From: Flavobacterium arcticum
Lineage (GTDB): Bacteria; Bacteroidota; Bacteroidia; Flavobacteriales; Flavobacteriaceae
Assembly: GCF_003344925.1 (NCBI RefSeq)
Contig: NZ_CP031188.1
Location: 2,726,001-2,790,000 of the forward strand
Reading direction: 5' to 3'
DNA length: 64,000 nucleotides
Shown here piece after piece: positions 1-9,348 of this stretch; the stretch's first letter is position 1; each line of letters begins with the position of its first letter. The notes beneath the pieces were generated by a model. That model was not told the origin of the DNA. It saw only the letters and a program-made list of their open reading frames with translations, and did not search any database. Made by a program: the position numbers and the translations under genes.

Positions 1-1934
1 ATGTACCTGAGGATATCGAAGATATAAAAAAGATACACCAAACTGAGGGACAATTGCCTTTTGCCCCCGAGGAAGTATTGAACACAGGAACAAATGAAAC
101 AAAGCAAGAAGCACCTAAAGAACGTACTGCTGTAGATGCTATTGAGGAAAGTAATGCTGAAGAAGGCGAAGATGATTCGGCATCAGGTAAAGAAGAACTT
201 CCTGAACTGAATTATGAGGCGCTATCAATGGAAGAGCTTACTGCTGAACTTGAAAAGCTTGTAGTTTTTGAAAAAGTAATGCTAGTTAAGGATCATGTAG
301 AAGATATTAAAAAAGAATTTTACGCGAAGTATACTCATGACCTAGAAGAGAAAAAAGAAGAATATAGCCATAATAATGATGGCGATATTTCGGGGTTTGA
401 TTATAACTTTCCGCTAAAAAGTAAATTTGATGAAATTTACTATCAATATAAAGACAGAAAAAACAGTCACTTTAAAAAAATACAAAACGACCTTAAAGGC
501 AACTTAGAAAATAGGCTTGCAATTATTGAGGAGCTAAAAAACCTTGTAGATAGTGATGAGAGCATGAAAGAAGCTCTTAAACATGTAGGCGAACTACGTG
601 ATAAGTGGAAAAATGCTGGCCCTATACCTAGGGATAAATACAACCATGTTTGGAACAACTTCCATTTCCATATGGAGCGTTTTTATGACCACTTGAATTT
701 AGATAGAGAAACTAGAGACATGGATTTTAGACATAATTTGGAGCAAAAGCAAAAGATTATTGTGCGTGTTGAAGAGTTACTAGAAGAAAAAGATATTATG
801 AAAGCTTTCCGCGAATTGCAATCGCTACATAAAATGTGGAAAGAAGAAATAGGACCTGTATCTCGTGAACACCGTGAAGAAATATGGAATCGTTTTAGCG
901 ATTTAACCAAACAACTTCATGATAAGCGCGAAGCATTTAACGCTACAATAAGAGAGCGTGAGGAAGAAAACTTAAAGAAGAAAAAAGATATTATAGCTCA
1001 AATAGATGCTATTGCCCAAGAGCCTGTAAAAAACCATAGTGGTTGGCAAGGACAAATTCAAAAAATTGAAGCGCTTCGCAATGCATTTTTTAGTGCAGGA
1101 AAAGTACCTATCGAAGTAAATGAAGATACTTGGGCGGCTTTTAAAGCAGCAGTAAGAAATTTTAACAGTGTTAAAAACTCTTTTTATAAAGAGATAAAAA
1201 AAGACCAACAAGAGAATCTAAATAAAAAACAGGCTCTTGTAGAAAAAGCCCAATCTCTTAAAGATAGTGACGACTATGCTGCCACTACTCAAGTAATGAA
1301 ACAAATACAAGAGGAGTGGAAAAAAATTGGTCATGTTCCAAGAAAATATTCTGATTCATTATGGAAAGAGTTTAAAGCAGCTTGTAACCATTATTTTGAT
1401 AAGTTACACGCACATCGTAACGAAGCAAATAAAGATGAGCTAGAAGCTTTTGAAAAGAAGAAAGAGTATCTTGAATCTCTAAAAGATTTTGAGCTTGTAG
1501 GAGACCATAAAACCGATCTTGATGCTATTAAGCAACATATAGATAACTGGAAAGCCATAGGGCGTGTACCACAAGCAAGAAGACATATAGAAGGTAAGTT
1601 TAATAAAATACTAGATGCACTTTTCGATAAACTTAGTCTTTCTAAAAAAGAGACTGAGATGGTTAAATTTAGTAATCGTCTAGAACACCTTGCTGAAAAT
1701 GAAGACTCTCGCAAACTAGAAAATGAACAAATTTTCATTATGCGTAAAATTGACGAGGTAAAAAGTGAGATATTACAATTAGAAAATAATATCCAGTTTA
1801 TATCTAATGCTAAAGCAGATAATCCCTTTATAAAAGAAGTCAATAAAAATATTGAACGTCATAAAGAAGATCTTAAAACTTGGAAAGAAAAATTGACCCA
1901 AATAAGGAATTTTAATCAAGGAAATGTAGAATAA
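1..1934 (+). CDS. DUF349-repeat protein, 5' end cut by the window
   Basis: This is a large, charged, mostly helical protein with several repeats of the DUF349 type. Each repeat has a pattern like 'LRDKWKNAGPIPRDKYNHVW', and similar units recur about every 70-80 residues (for example 'MWKEEIGPVSREHREEIW' and 'EWKKIGHVPRKYSDSLW'). The frame is open leftwards to base 3 with no stop, and the first in-frame start-like codon is a TTG at 54. The true start therefore lies outside the window. The family is widespread in Bacteroidota and its function is unknown to me. It ends just before a hairpin shared with the convergent mazG. Confidence 0.85.
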   Translation, partial: VPEDIEDIKKIHQTEGQLPFAPEEVLNTGTNETKQEAPKERTAVDAIEESNAEEGEDDSASGKEELPELNYEALSMEELTAELEKLVVFEKVMLVKDHVEDIKKEFYAKYTHDLEEKKEEYSHNNDGDISGFDYNFPLKSKFDEIYYQYKDRKNSHFKKIQNDLKGNLENRLAIIEELKNLVDSDESMKEALKHVGELRDKWKNAGPIPRDKYNHVWNNFHFHMERFYDHLNLDRETRDMDFRHNLEQKQKIIVRVEELLEEKDIMKAFRELQSLHKMWKEEIGPVSREHREEIWNRFSDLTKQLHDKREAFNATIREREEENLKKKKDIIAQIDAIAQEPVKNHSGWQGQIQKIEALRNAFFSAGKVPIEVNEDTWAAFKAAVRNFNSVKNSFYKEIKKDQQENLNKKQALVEKAQSLKDSDDYAATTQVMKQIQEEWKKIGHVPRKYSDSLWKEFKAACNHYFDKLHAHRNEANKDELEAFEKKKEYLESLKDFELVGDHKTDLDAIKQHIDNWKAIGRVPQARRHIEGKFNKILDALFDKLSLSKKETEMVKFSNRLEHLAENEDSRKLENEQIFIMRKIDEVKSEILQLENNIQFISNAKADNPFIKEVNKNIERHKEDLKTWKEKLTQIRNFNQGNVE

Positions 1935-1935
1935 T

Positions 1936-1966
1936 AAAAAAAGCGACTTTAAAAGTCGCTTTTTTA
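1936..1966. terminator. Bidirectional terminator between DUF349 gene and mazG
   Basis: A GC-containing stem (AGCGACT/AGTCGCT, 1942-1960) is flanked by an A-run on the left and a T-run on the right. It can end transcription from both convergent genes. Confidence 0.8.
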
Positions 1967-1967
1967 T

Positions 1968-2741
1968 TTATAGTTTTTTAGCTTCATTCCAAAATACATC
2001 CATTTCGGCAAGCGTCATATCTGCTAATGGTTTACCTAGTTCATTGGCTTTGCTTTCAAGATATTGAAAACGTTTTATAAACTTCTTATTAGTACGCTCT
2101 AAAGCATCTTCGGGGTTAATATTTAAAAACCTTGCATAGTTTATCATAGAAAATAATACATCGCCAAACTCAGCTTCAATTTTTTCTTTATCACCTCCCT
2201 GTACCTCATCTTGAAACTCCTGTAGCTCCTCTTCTACTTTATCCCACACCTGGTGTGATTCTTCCCAATCAAACCCTACACCCTTAGCTTTGTCTTGTAT
2301 GCGACTCGCTTTAACTAATGCTGGTAAACTTTTAGGCACACCTTCTAGTACTGATTTTTTACCCTCTTTCAACTTCAGTTTCTCCCAGTTTTGTTTTACC
2401 TGTTCTTCATTCTCTACCACAACATCTCCATAAATATGCGGATGACGGTGTATAAGTTTATCACATATCTCATTAGCTACATCTGCAATATCAAAATCGC
2501 CCGTTTCACTGCCTATTTTCGAATAAAAAACAATATGTAATAATACATCGCCCAACTCTTTTTTTACCTCTTGTAGGTCATTATTTAGTATGGCATCGCC
2601 TAATTCATATGTTTCTTCTATAGTAAGATGGCGCAAAGTTTGTAATGTCTGCTTTTTATCCCAAGGACATTTCTCCCTAAGATCATCCATTATATCTAAT
2701 AACCTGTTAAATGCGTCGAGTTGCTGTTGTCTAGTATTCAT
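1968..2741 (-). CDS. mazG: MazG nucleoside triphosphate pyrophosphohydrolase
   Basis: This enzyme hydrolyses NTPs and dNTPs to the monophosphate and pyrophosphate, a cytoplasmic house-cleaning role. The 257 residues contain two all-alpha MazG domains. The first carries the metal-binding EExxE...ExxD pattern (E42, E43, E46, then E62 and D65). The second repeats it around 'EEELQEFQDEV' and 'EFGDVLF'. The length fits full-length tandem-domain MazG. It follows the DUF5606 gene on the same strand, but a hairpin lies between them, so it may have its own promoter. Confidence 0.95.
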   Translation of the reverse strand: MNTRQQQLDAFNRLLDIMDDLREKCPWDKKQTLQTLRHLTIEETYELGDAILNNDLQEVKKELGDVLLHIVFYSKIGSETGDFDIADVANEICDKLIHRHPHIYGDVVVENEEQVKQNWEKLKLKEGKKSVLEGVPKSLPALVKASRIQDKAKGVGFDWEESHQVWDKVEEELQEFQDEVQGGDKEKIEAEFGDVLFSMINYARFLNINPEDALERTNKKFIKRFQYLESKANELGKPLADMTLAEMDVFWNEAKKL

Positions 2742-2760
2742 TTGTTTTTTTGTAAAAATA

Positions 2761-2799
2761 AAAAATCCTGCCGCTTAAAAAGCAACGGCAGGATTTTTT
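2761..2799 (-). terminator. Terminator downstream of the DUF5606 gene
   Basis: An 11-bp stem (2763-2773 with 2786-2796, core CCTGCCG/CGGCAGG) is followed on the minus strand by a T-rich tract. It lies between the DUF5606 stop and the mazG start. Confidence 0.75.
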
Positions 2800-2818
2800 A
2801 TTAGTAAGATAATAATTT

Positions 2819-3268
2819 TTATTCTTCTGTTTTAGGAGCTTCTTCTTCTACAGGAGCCTCTGTTGGTTCATCAGCTTTCAGTAATGCTTTAGATACAAGA
2901 CCTTTTGCTTGTAACATATTATACCAGTTAAGTATCTTTTTAATATCAGAAGTATATACTCTGTCTTCGTCAAATTCTGGCATTACTTCACGAAAATAAG
3001 CTACCAATGTTGCGTTATCTTCTTTATGCGATATCGCAGCTCCATCGTCTTCTTTCTCAGCTATAGCTGTAAAAACTTCAGACAAACGTACTTCGCCGCC
3101 ATAAGTATAAACTGATATCTCTGACAAAAGACTCACGTTACTACGTAGTCCTACAGTTATTTTTTTTCCGTCTATTAATGATTCTGCGACAAAACCTGTA
3201 CGCGTTTGTAATTTCAAGGCATATAGTCCCGGTTTTCCGGAAATTGCTAATATTTTTTCTATACTCAT
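2819..3268 (-). CDS. DUF5606 domain protein
   Basis: This is a 149-residue cytoplasmic protein that I recognise as the Bacteroidota DUF5606 family. The N-terminus reads 'MSIEKILAISGKPGLYALK', with a predicted small beta-rich domain, then a helical part, then an acidic Glu/Pro-rich tail over about the last 20 residues. Its function is unknown. It lies 58 bases downstream of def on the same strand and is probably co-transcribed with it. It ends at a clear terminator. Confidence 0.85.
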   Translation of the reverse strand: MSIEKILAISGKPGLYALKLQTRTGFVAESLIDGKKITVGLRSNVSLLSEISVYTYGGEVRLSEVFTAIAEKEDDGAAISHKEDNATLVAYFREVMPEFDEDRVYTSDIKKILNWYNMLQAKGLVSKALLKADEPTEAPVEEEAPKTEE

Positions 3269-3326
3269 TTTATGCAGTTTTTTATAAGGGTGACAAATAT
3301 CTAATCTTTGAGGTTAAAAACAAAAA

Positions 3327-3914
3327 TTATCTGCCTTTTTTGGCAGCAAATTTCATTTTATAATCAGGTCTTGTTTTGCCATCCATTATGTTTTGAAGCT
3401 TCTTTTGTATCAAGCGTTTTTTTAATGATGATATCTTATCTGTAAACAGCACTCCTTCTACATGATCATACTCATGCTGTATTACTCTAGCAATCAATCC
3501 ATCATAAACATCAGTATGTTTCTTATAGTCTTCATCTACATACTCAATAGTAATTTTTTCTTGACGGTATACATCTTCGCGCACCTCTGGTATGCTAAGA
3601 CAACCTTCGTTAAAGCCCCATTCTTCTCCTTCTTCTTTGGTTATAATAGGGTTTATAAATGTTTTAGAAAAGTTTGCTAATAATTCTTGCTCTTCTTTAC
3701 TAAGATCTTCGTCGTCACTAAACGCCTTAGTATCAACAATAAAAAGCCTAATAGGCATACCTACCTGTGGCGCTGCAAGCCCCACACCATAAGCGTTATA
3801 CATTGTTTCATACATGTCGGCAATAACTTTCTTCAATTCAGGATAGTCATTACTTATCTCTTCGCACTTTTTCCTCAGTACAGGATCGCCATATCCTACT
3901 ATTGGTAATATCAT
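3327..3914 (-). CDS. def: Peptide deformylase
   Basis: The enzyme removes the formyl group from the N-terminal methionine of nascent proteins and uses an active-site metal. All three family motifs are present: GVGLAAPQ (residues 43-50), EGCLS (103-107) and the HEYDH metal site (147-151). I chose the ATG at 3914 because family members start with 'MILPIVGYGDPVLR'. A longer form from the ATG at 3962 would add 16 residues, and a TAnnTTTG-like box at 3980-3987 would fit that start, so the longer form is not excluded. It is probably co-transcribed with the DUF5606 gene. Confidence 0.95.
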   Translation of the reverse strand: MILPIVGYGDPVLRKKCEEISNDYPELKKVIADMYETMYNAYGVGLAAPQVGMPIRLFIVDTKAFSDDEDLSKEEQELLANFSKTFINPIITKEEGEEWGFNEGCLSIPEVREDVYRQEKITIEYVDEDYKKHTDVYDGLIARVIQHEYDHVEGVLFTDKISSLKKRLIQKKLQNIMDGKTRPDYKMKFAAKKGR

Positions 3915-3979
3915 TTTTGTTATCGTTTTATTTTTTAGGGCATTGCACCAGCCTTCAAGCATTAATCAAATATCGTGCG

Positions 3980-3987
3980 CAAAAATA
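3980..3987 (-). promoter_or_regulatory. Possible -7 element upstream of def
   Basis: The minus strand reads TATTTTTG, which matches TAnnTTTG. No good -33 element is visible, so this is weak. It lies 17 bases from the alternative ATG at 3962 and 65 bases from the favoured ATG at 3914. Confidence 0.3.
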
Positions 3988-4082
3988 GTAAATTAAAAAT
4001 AATTCATCTTTCCTTATACTATTACAAATGCTAAATTTTTGTGAGAATTACAGGATAAAAGCCATAATAGCTAGCCATTTAC

Positions 4083-4090
4083 TACCTTTG
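4083..4090 (+). promoter_or_regulatory. Possible -7 element for the FUSC gene
   Basis: TACCTTTG fits TAnnTTTG and lies 17 bases before the ATG at 4108. No -33 TTG is seen at the expected distance. Confidence 0.35.
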
Positions 4091-4107
4091 TTAGACAGGA
4101 AAAAAGA

Positions 4108-6324
4108 ATGATAGAAAAATTAAAACAGTTTATTGATAGTACAAATTTCACCAAAGCACTTACTGTTACATTTGCGGCAGTAATGCCTGTTATTATATTA
4201 TCGCAGTTTGATTTATTCCAAATGGGGTTTGCCTTGGCTATTGGAGCTGTACTTACTTATCCTGCCGATATTCCTAGTAACCTATTACACCGTACACGAG
4301 GTTTATTAACAACATCAATAATCATTGTGGTTTGTACACTTACAGTGAATTTGTTGTATAACATCCCTGCATTGTTTTACCCTGTTATATTACTACTGGT
4401 GTTTTTACTCTCTATGATATCTGTTTATGGGCAAAGAGCTACAATGGTATCATTTTCTGGTTTACTCGCACTTGCACTCGCTAGTGGTCATGTACAACAA
4501 GGCTGGGACATAGTAATATATTGTGGCTTAGTATGGGCAGGAGGGCTTATATATACACTAACATCAATAATTTTTAACTACCTGAGTCCGCATCGTTATA
4601 CTGAATTACAAATGGCAGAATGTTTAAAACTGACCAGTAAATACATGAAGCAACGTGGGCATCTTTGGGACACTCATGCCAATACCGAAAAAATTACTAG
4701 AAAGCAACTTTTCTTACAGGTAGAGCTTAATGCTAATCATGAAAGTCTTAGAGAAGTATTATTACGTTCGGGGTCTAATGCTGGTAACTCTAACCGTAGC
4801 CGAAAAATGCTTTTAGTATTTATATCGCTTGTAGAAATGATGGAGCTTGCATTATCTACATCTTTTGACCATAGTAAACTACGTGAAAAATTCAGTACAC
4901 ACCCCAAGGTTATTACTACTTATCAAAACCTTGCCTATAACCTTGCTGCTGCATTAAAGAATATATCAAAAAGTATTAAAAACAAAAAGAAATACATTAC
5001 AATACACCAATTACTGGATGACCTCGAAGCATTTGATAAAGCAATACGTGACTATGAAAACGAGAGAGGTAAAGCAGCTACAGAGGATGTATACCTGTTA
5101 ACTAATATGTTACATTATGCCGAAAAGCAGGTTGAAAAAATTAAAATAATGGAGCGTGCATTTACCCTGAATACAGCAATTAAAGATATGCAGGGACGCG
5201 ACAAAGACATGGAGAAATTCTTGACACCAGAGTATTACCCATTACACACATTAAAAGAAAACTTAAGCTTCTCCTCTACTATTTTTAGGCTATCGTTACG
5301 GCTTACCATTACTATAGCCATTGGTTTTATTATTGGAGCGCTATTCCCTTTACAAAAAGTATATTGGATATTGCTTACTATAATAGTAATTATGCGTCCT
5401 GGTTACGGGCTTACAAAACAGCGCTCTTATCAGCGTATTGTAGGTACTGTTATAGGCTGTATTATCGCTTTTGGTTTGTTAACGCTACTGCACCACCCTG
5501 TTATTATTGCAGTTTTAGCAATAGGGTTTATGCTTTTGGGCTTTACTTTTACAGCTATTAACTACCGAATTGGGGCTACTTTTGTAACTATTTTTGTAGT
5601 ATTTGTATATAGTATGCTAAACCCTGATATTGCACAGGTAATACAGTATAGGTTAATAGATACTGCTGTAGGTGCTACCCTTGCTTTTATAGCCAATCAT
5701 TTTTTATGGCCGTCTTGGGAGTTTATAAACCTACCTGTATTTATAAGAAAATCTATTGAAGCCAACAGAAATTATCTCGAACAAATATCAAAACTATATA
5801 ATAAAAAAGGGAGTGTACCTACCTCTTATAGACTAGCACGTAAAAGTGCTTTTATAGAGGTGGGCAACCTAACAGCATCCTACCAAAGGATGACACAAGA
5901 ACCAAAATCGAAACAAAAACAACAACCACAAGTATATAAATTAGCGGTGCTTAACCACACGTTGTTGTCATCACTAGCATCGTTGGGTACATACATACAA
6001 TCACATCATACCACAAAAGCATCAGATGCTTTTAATGTAGTAGTACAAGCCGTTGCCCGAAACCTAAACTATACCATAGCACTACTAAATATGGATATAC
6101 AGGCAGAAGAAATACAACTCGCACAAAAAGAAGAACTTGCTGCCCGCTTTACCGAACTGAAAAACATACGTGCCCGCGAATTACAAGAAAACCATCTAAC
6201 TGATGAGGAAACCTTTAAACTAAAAATGCAGGAAGCACAGCTTATTATAGAGCAACTGATATGGCTTAATAACTTGTCTGAAAAGATTGTAAAAGCTGCA
6301 AAGCAATTGGAATTAGGGAAGTAA
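4108..6324 (+). CDS. FUSC-family inner-membrane protein (YccS-like)
   Basis: The 738-residue protein has two blocks of about six hydrophobic helices each (about residues 15-150 and 390-540). These are separated by a large soluble region and followed by a soluble C-terminal tail. This layout matches the YccS/YhfK/FUSC family, related to aromatic-acid efflux and plant aluminium-activated malate transporters. The second block contains 'YWILLTIIVIMRPGYGLTKQ', the FUSC signature region. The substrate is unknown. The gene is monocistronic, sits between def and mqo, and interrupts what I expect to be a def-ruvX neighbourhood. Confidence 0.85.
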   Translation: MIEKLKQFIDSTNFTKALTVTFAAVMPVIILSQFDLFQMGFALAIGAVLTYPADIPSNLLHRTRGLLTTSIIIVVCTLTVNLLYNIPALFYPVILLLVFLLSMISVYGQRATMVSFSGLLALALASGHVQQGWDIVIYCGLVWAGGLIYTLTSIIFNYLSPHRYTELQMAECLKLTSKYMKQRGHLWDTHANTEKITRKQLFLQVELNANHESLREVLLRSGSNAGNSNRSRKMLLVFISLVEMMELALSTSFDHSKLREKFSTHPKVITTYQNLAYNLAAALKNISKSIKNKKKYITIHQLLDDLEAFDKAIRDYENERGKAATEDVYLLTNMLHYAEKQVEKIKIMERAFTLNTAIKDMQGRDKDMEKFLTPEYYPLHTLKENLSFSSTIFRLSLRLTITIAIGFIIGALFPLQKVYWILLTIIVIMRPGYGLTKQRSYQRIVGTVIGCIIAFGLLTLLHHPVIIAVLAIGFMLLGFTFTAINYRIGATFVTIFVVFVYSMLNPDIAQVIQYRLIDTAVGATLAFIANHFLWPSWEFINLPVFIRKSIEANRNYLEQISKLYNKKGSVPTSYRLARKSAFIEVGNLTASYQRMTQEPKSKQKQQPQVYKLAVLNHTLLSSLASLGTYIQSHHTTKASDAFNVVVQAVARNLNYTIALLNMDIQAEEIQLAQKEELAARFTELKNIRARELQENHLTDEETFKLKMQEAQLIIEQLIWLNNLSEKIVKAAKQLELGK

Positions 6325-6340
6325 GATTATTAATTTAAAA

Positions 6341-6371
6341 CAAAAAAACACCCATAAGGATGTTTTTTTAT
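6341..6371. terminator. Terminator between the FUSC gene and mqo
   Basis: A-rich and T-rich arms (AAAAAACACCC / GGATGTTTTTT, 6342-6369, one C/A mismatch, loop ATAA) can serve both convergent genes. Confidence 0.65.
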
Positions 6372-6393
6372 TCTTACTAACTATATGTTTTAA

Positions 6394-7914
6394 CTACTCA
6401 TAGTATTTTTCATCAAGTGTTTCTAACCCTAGTACTTGAGCTGCTTTATATCGTGCTTGTCGCAATAACTCAGGGTTAGCATTTATAGATTGCCCGTACG
6501 ATGGTATCATTTCACGCAATTTTTGCTGCCATGCTTCACTTCGCATTTCACCAGGAAAACAACGATTCATAACATCTAGCATTATGGATACTGCTGTACT
6601 CGCCCCTGGCGATGCGCCAAGTAGTGCAGCAAGCGAACCATCGGCACTAGTAATAACCTCTGTACCAAATTCGAGTTTACCGCCCTCTTCGGCATCTTTT
6701 TTAATTACCTGTACACGCTGCCCTGCTGTTTCGAGTTCCCAATCTTCACTCTTAGCGTCTGGCAAATATTCGCGTAAAGCCTCCATTCTATCTTCTTGCG
6801 ACTGGGTCACCTGTTCTATAAGGTACTTGGTAAGCGCAAGGTTATGATAACCTGCTGCAAGCATCGGTAAAATATTATCGGTACTTATACTTTTAGGCAA
6901 ATCCAAGTATGACCCTTGTTTTAAAAACTTAGTACTAAAACCTGCATACGGACCAAAAAGCAATTCTCTTTTACCATTTATCATACGACTATCAATATGC
7001 GGTACCGACATGGGCGGTGCCCCCACCGATGCTTTACCATATACTTTGGCATCGTGTTTTTGTATTACCGCTTCGTTAATACATTTTAGCCATTGCCCAC
7101 TTACAGGAAAACCACCAAAACCATCACCTTCGGGTATATCTGACTTTTCGAGTAAGTGTAACGAACCGCCTCCTGCGCCAATAAATACAAATTTTGTATA
7201 AGTTCGCTTCTTTTCTCCAGTTTCAAGGTCTCTTATTTTTAATTTCCATTTACCATTACCAGTTCCTGAGCGACGCATATCGCGCACCTCTTGCCCAAAG
7301 TATAAGTTAACTCCTGGCTGATCTACTAGCCATGCAAGCATATCGCGTGTTAACTCGCCAAAATTAACATCAGTACCTATTTTCATGCTGGTAGCAGCAA
7401 TAGGCTCATTAGCATCGCGACCTTCCATAACTAATGGAATCCATTTTTTTATGGTTTCGGGATCGTCACTATATTCCATCCCTTTAAATATCGGATACTT
7501 TTGTAAAGCTTTGTAACGTTTTTTTAGATAATCTACATTATCCTTACCCCACACAAAACTCATGTGTGGTACACTGTTTACAAAATCTTCTGGTTTGGTG
7601 ATACGATTTTGATGTACTAGATATGTCCAAAATTGCTTAGACTCTTCAAAAAACTCAGCAATTTTCACCGCTTTTTTAGTATCTATTTCGCCATTAGGTA
7701 ATGTAGGCGTATAGTTAAGTTCACAAAAAGCAGAGTGCCCCGTGCCTGCGTTATTCCATGCGGCAGAACTTTCGGCAGCAGCAACATCAAGTCTTTCATA
7801 AATATCAATCTTTATTTCGGGCATTAATTCTTTTAAGAGCATACCTAGTGTAGCACTCATTATACCTGCGCCAATTAATATAACATCAGGTTCGTTTTGT
7901 ATGGTATCAGACAT
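6394..7914 (-). CDS. mqo: Malate:quinone oxidoreductase
   Basis: This membrane-associated FAD enzyme oxidises malate to oxaloacetate and passes electrons to quinone, so it works in both the TCA cycle and respiration. The N-terminus has the dinucleotide-binding motif GAGIMS at about residues 16-21. The following '[20 protein letters not shown]' stretch is characteristic of Mqo. The length of 506 residues is normal for the family. A TAnnTTTG box lies 18 bases upstream. It is transcribed alone, convergent with the FUSC gene. Confidence 0.95.
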   Translation of the reverse strand: MSDTIQNEPDVILIGAGIMSATLGMLLKELMPEIKIDIYERLDVAAAESSAAWNNAGTGHSAFCELNYTPTLPNGEIDTKKAVKIAEFFEESKQFWTYLVHQNRITKPEDFVNSVPHMSFVWGKDNVDYLKKRYKALQKYPIFKGMEYSDDPETIKKWIPLVMEGRDANEPIAATSMKIGTDVNFGELTRDMLAWLVDQPGVNLYFGQEVRDMRRSGTGNGKWKLKIRDLETGEKKRTYTKFVFIGAGGGSLHLLEKSDIPEGDGFGGFPVSGQWLKCINEAVIQKHDAKVYGKASVGAPPMSVPHIDSRMINGKRELLFGPYAGFSTKFLKQGSYLDLPKSISTDNILPMLAAGYHNLALTKYLIEQVTQSQEDRMEALREYLPDAKSEDWELETAGQRVQVIKKDAEEGGKLEFGTEVITSADGSLAALLGASPGASTAVSIMLDVMNRCFPGEMRSEAWQQKLREMIPSYGQSINANPELLRQARYKAAQVLGLETLDEKYYE

Positions 7915-7931
7915 TGGTAAAGTTTAAAATG

Positions 7932-7939
7932 CAAAGGTA
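7932..7939 (-). promoter_or_regulatory. Possible -7 element for mqo
   Basis: The minus strand reads TACCTTTG, 17 bases from the mqo ATG. No -33 element was found. Confidence 0.4.
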
Positions 7940-8015
7940 AACCACGCTTTCTAAAACTTATATTAATATCATGCTATAAAAATTGTAATCTCAATTTTTA
8001 CTAAAATTGAAAATT

Positions 8016-8465
8016 TTAAATGATATTTTTTCGTGATAAATAATCTTGAAGCATAATTGTTGCGGAAATTTCATCAATTAGTGCTTTATTCTGACGTTGT
8101 TTTTTCTTTAACCCACTATTTATCATTGTTTGAAATGCCATTTTACTTGTAAAACGCTCATCTACCCCCTCTAAAACCATATCAGGAAATGATTTTTTAA
8201 ACTTTTCTACAAAGGCAGCTATCAACGGGGCACTTTGTGATGGCTCATTATTCATTTGCTTAGGTTCACCAATTAAAACCTTTTCTACATGTTCTTTTTC
8301 AAAATAATCTTTTAGCCATTCTATAGCAGTTCCCGACGGTATAGTTGTAAGCCCCGAAGCTATCATTTGCATTTCATCGGTTACTGCTATACCAGTACGT
8401 TTTAGTCCATAGTCTATAGCAAGAATACGTCCTTTTCCTTTACTACCAAAAAAATCATTTGTCAT
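8016..8465 (-). CDS. ruvX: RuvX/YqgF family putative Holliday junction resolvase / pre-16S rRNA nuclease
   Basis: This is an RNase H-fold nuclease, described either as a Holliday junction resolvase or as the 16S rRNA 5' end maturation enzyme YqgF. The first strand with the catalytic Asp is 'ILAIDYGLKRTGIA' (D18). 'GVDERFTSKMA' is the second conserved acidic region, and 'KKKQRQNKALIDEISATIML' closes the domain with a further acidic residue. The length of 149 residues is normal. It starts 3 bases after the stop of the upstream methyltransferase gene, so the two are co-transcribed. Confidence 0.93.
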   Translation of the reverse strand: MTNDFFGSKGKGRILAIDYGLKRTGIAVTDEMQMIASGLTTIPSGTAIEWLKDYFEKEHVEKVLIGEPKQMNNEPSQSAPLIAAFVEKFKKSFPDMVLEGVDERFTSKMAFQTMINSGLKKKQRQNKALIDEISATIMLQDYLSRKNII

Positions 8466-8468
8466 AAG

Positions 8469-9212
8469 TTAATTCTTTTCAAGTCTTCCTATTCGCAAAA
8501 GTAAAGGAAATGTTACCCTCATATCACTTTTTGCCCAGCTTTCTTTTAAATCATCTTTTATAATATTTAATGGATTACTGCCATTTTGCCTGATATAATG
8601 CTGCACAGCAGACCATGTTTCAAGATACCCCACGAGCTGCTCAAATGTCCATGTAAAAGTAATTGAAAACTGTTTGTTAGTTTCAACCTCATCAAAAGGA
8701 AAAGGTATTGTTTTATACTCCTCCTCTATGTACCTACGCTCAGAATCCCAAAAATTACCAATTATATTATTGTAAAAATAATTTATTACTCCTTCTGTTT
8801 CTGTATTAGATTGAAAAAGTCCATACCCCATTACAGCTATAACCCCTGAAGGCTTTAGGATGCGATAAACCTCATTATAAAAAGCATCAAATTCAAACCA
8901 ATGTATAGCCTGTGCTATTGTAATAAGATCAAACTCTTCAGTGTTAAAACTAGTATGTTCTGCCCTCTGTATTTTGTAGATAATATTTTCTTGCTGTACA
9001 GCATTGTCTAATTGTTTTTGGCTAATATCAATACCATAAACAGTTGTAAAAAAAAGAGCTATTGCAGTAGCAACCTGACCATTACCCGTTGCTACATCTA
9101 ATGCTTTATTTTTATTTTTTACAAAAGTCATTATATAGGAAATCATTTCTTGTGGATAATGAGGGCGGTATATTGAATAATCTTTAGCTTGCAACGAAAA
9201 ATTATCTTTCAT
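8469..9212 (-). CDS. Class I SAM-dependent methyltransferase
   Basis: A Methyltransferase_11-type fold is visible. Motif I is 'ALDVATGNGQVA', an acidic post-I residue follows in 'YGIDISQ', and 'FDLITIAQAIHWF' and 'ILKPSGVIAVMGYG' match motifs II and III. The 'YRPHYP' near the N-terminus is typical of a broad family of small-molecule methyltransferases, and the substrate is unknown. I chose the ATG at 9212 ('MKDNFSLQAKDYS') because it fits the family. A longer frame begins at 9242. It forms an operon with ruvX and is divergent from dapD. Confidence 0.85.
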   Translation of the reverse strand: MKDNFSLQAKDYSIYRPHYPQEMISYIMTFVKNKNKALDVATGNGQVATAIALFFTTVYGIDISQKQLDNAVQQENIIYKIQRAEHTSFNTEEFDLITIAQAIHWFEFDAFYNEVYRILKPSGVIAVMGYGLFQSNTETEGVINYFYNNIIGNFWDSERRYIEEEYKTIPFPFDEVETNKQFSITFTWTFEQLVGYLETWSAVQHYIRQNGSNPLNIIKDDLKESWAKSDMRVTFPLLLRIGRLEKN

Positions 9213-9294
9213 TATTAATGATTTTTTAGTAAATTTAATCAATTACTATTCTTTTGATAAAGAATGTTAAAAGAATTATACTATAGGGGAGTTA

Positions 9295-9330
9295 TTTGAT
9301 AGCGATAATTTAACTAGATTGCTATCTTTG
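9295..9330 (+). promoter_or_regulatory. Probable promoter of dapD
   Basis: TTTG at 9295-9298 and TATCTTTG at 9323-9330 are separated by 24 bases, slightly more than the usual 17-23. The ATG is 18 bases downstream. The match also argues against a TTG start at 9319, which would lie within the promoter. Confidence 0.5.
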
Positions 9331-9348
9331 CCCAAAAGAATTTTTGCT

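Noticed and set aside
54..56. TTG as the start of the DUF349 gene
   Set aside because: The frame is open to base 3 with coding-like sequence, so the gene extends out of the window.
1391..1843. Long minus-strand frame inside the DUF349 gene
   Set aside because: Mirror frame of a repetitive, charged coding region, with no recognisable domain or promoter.
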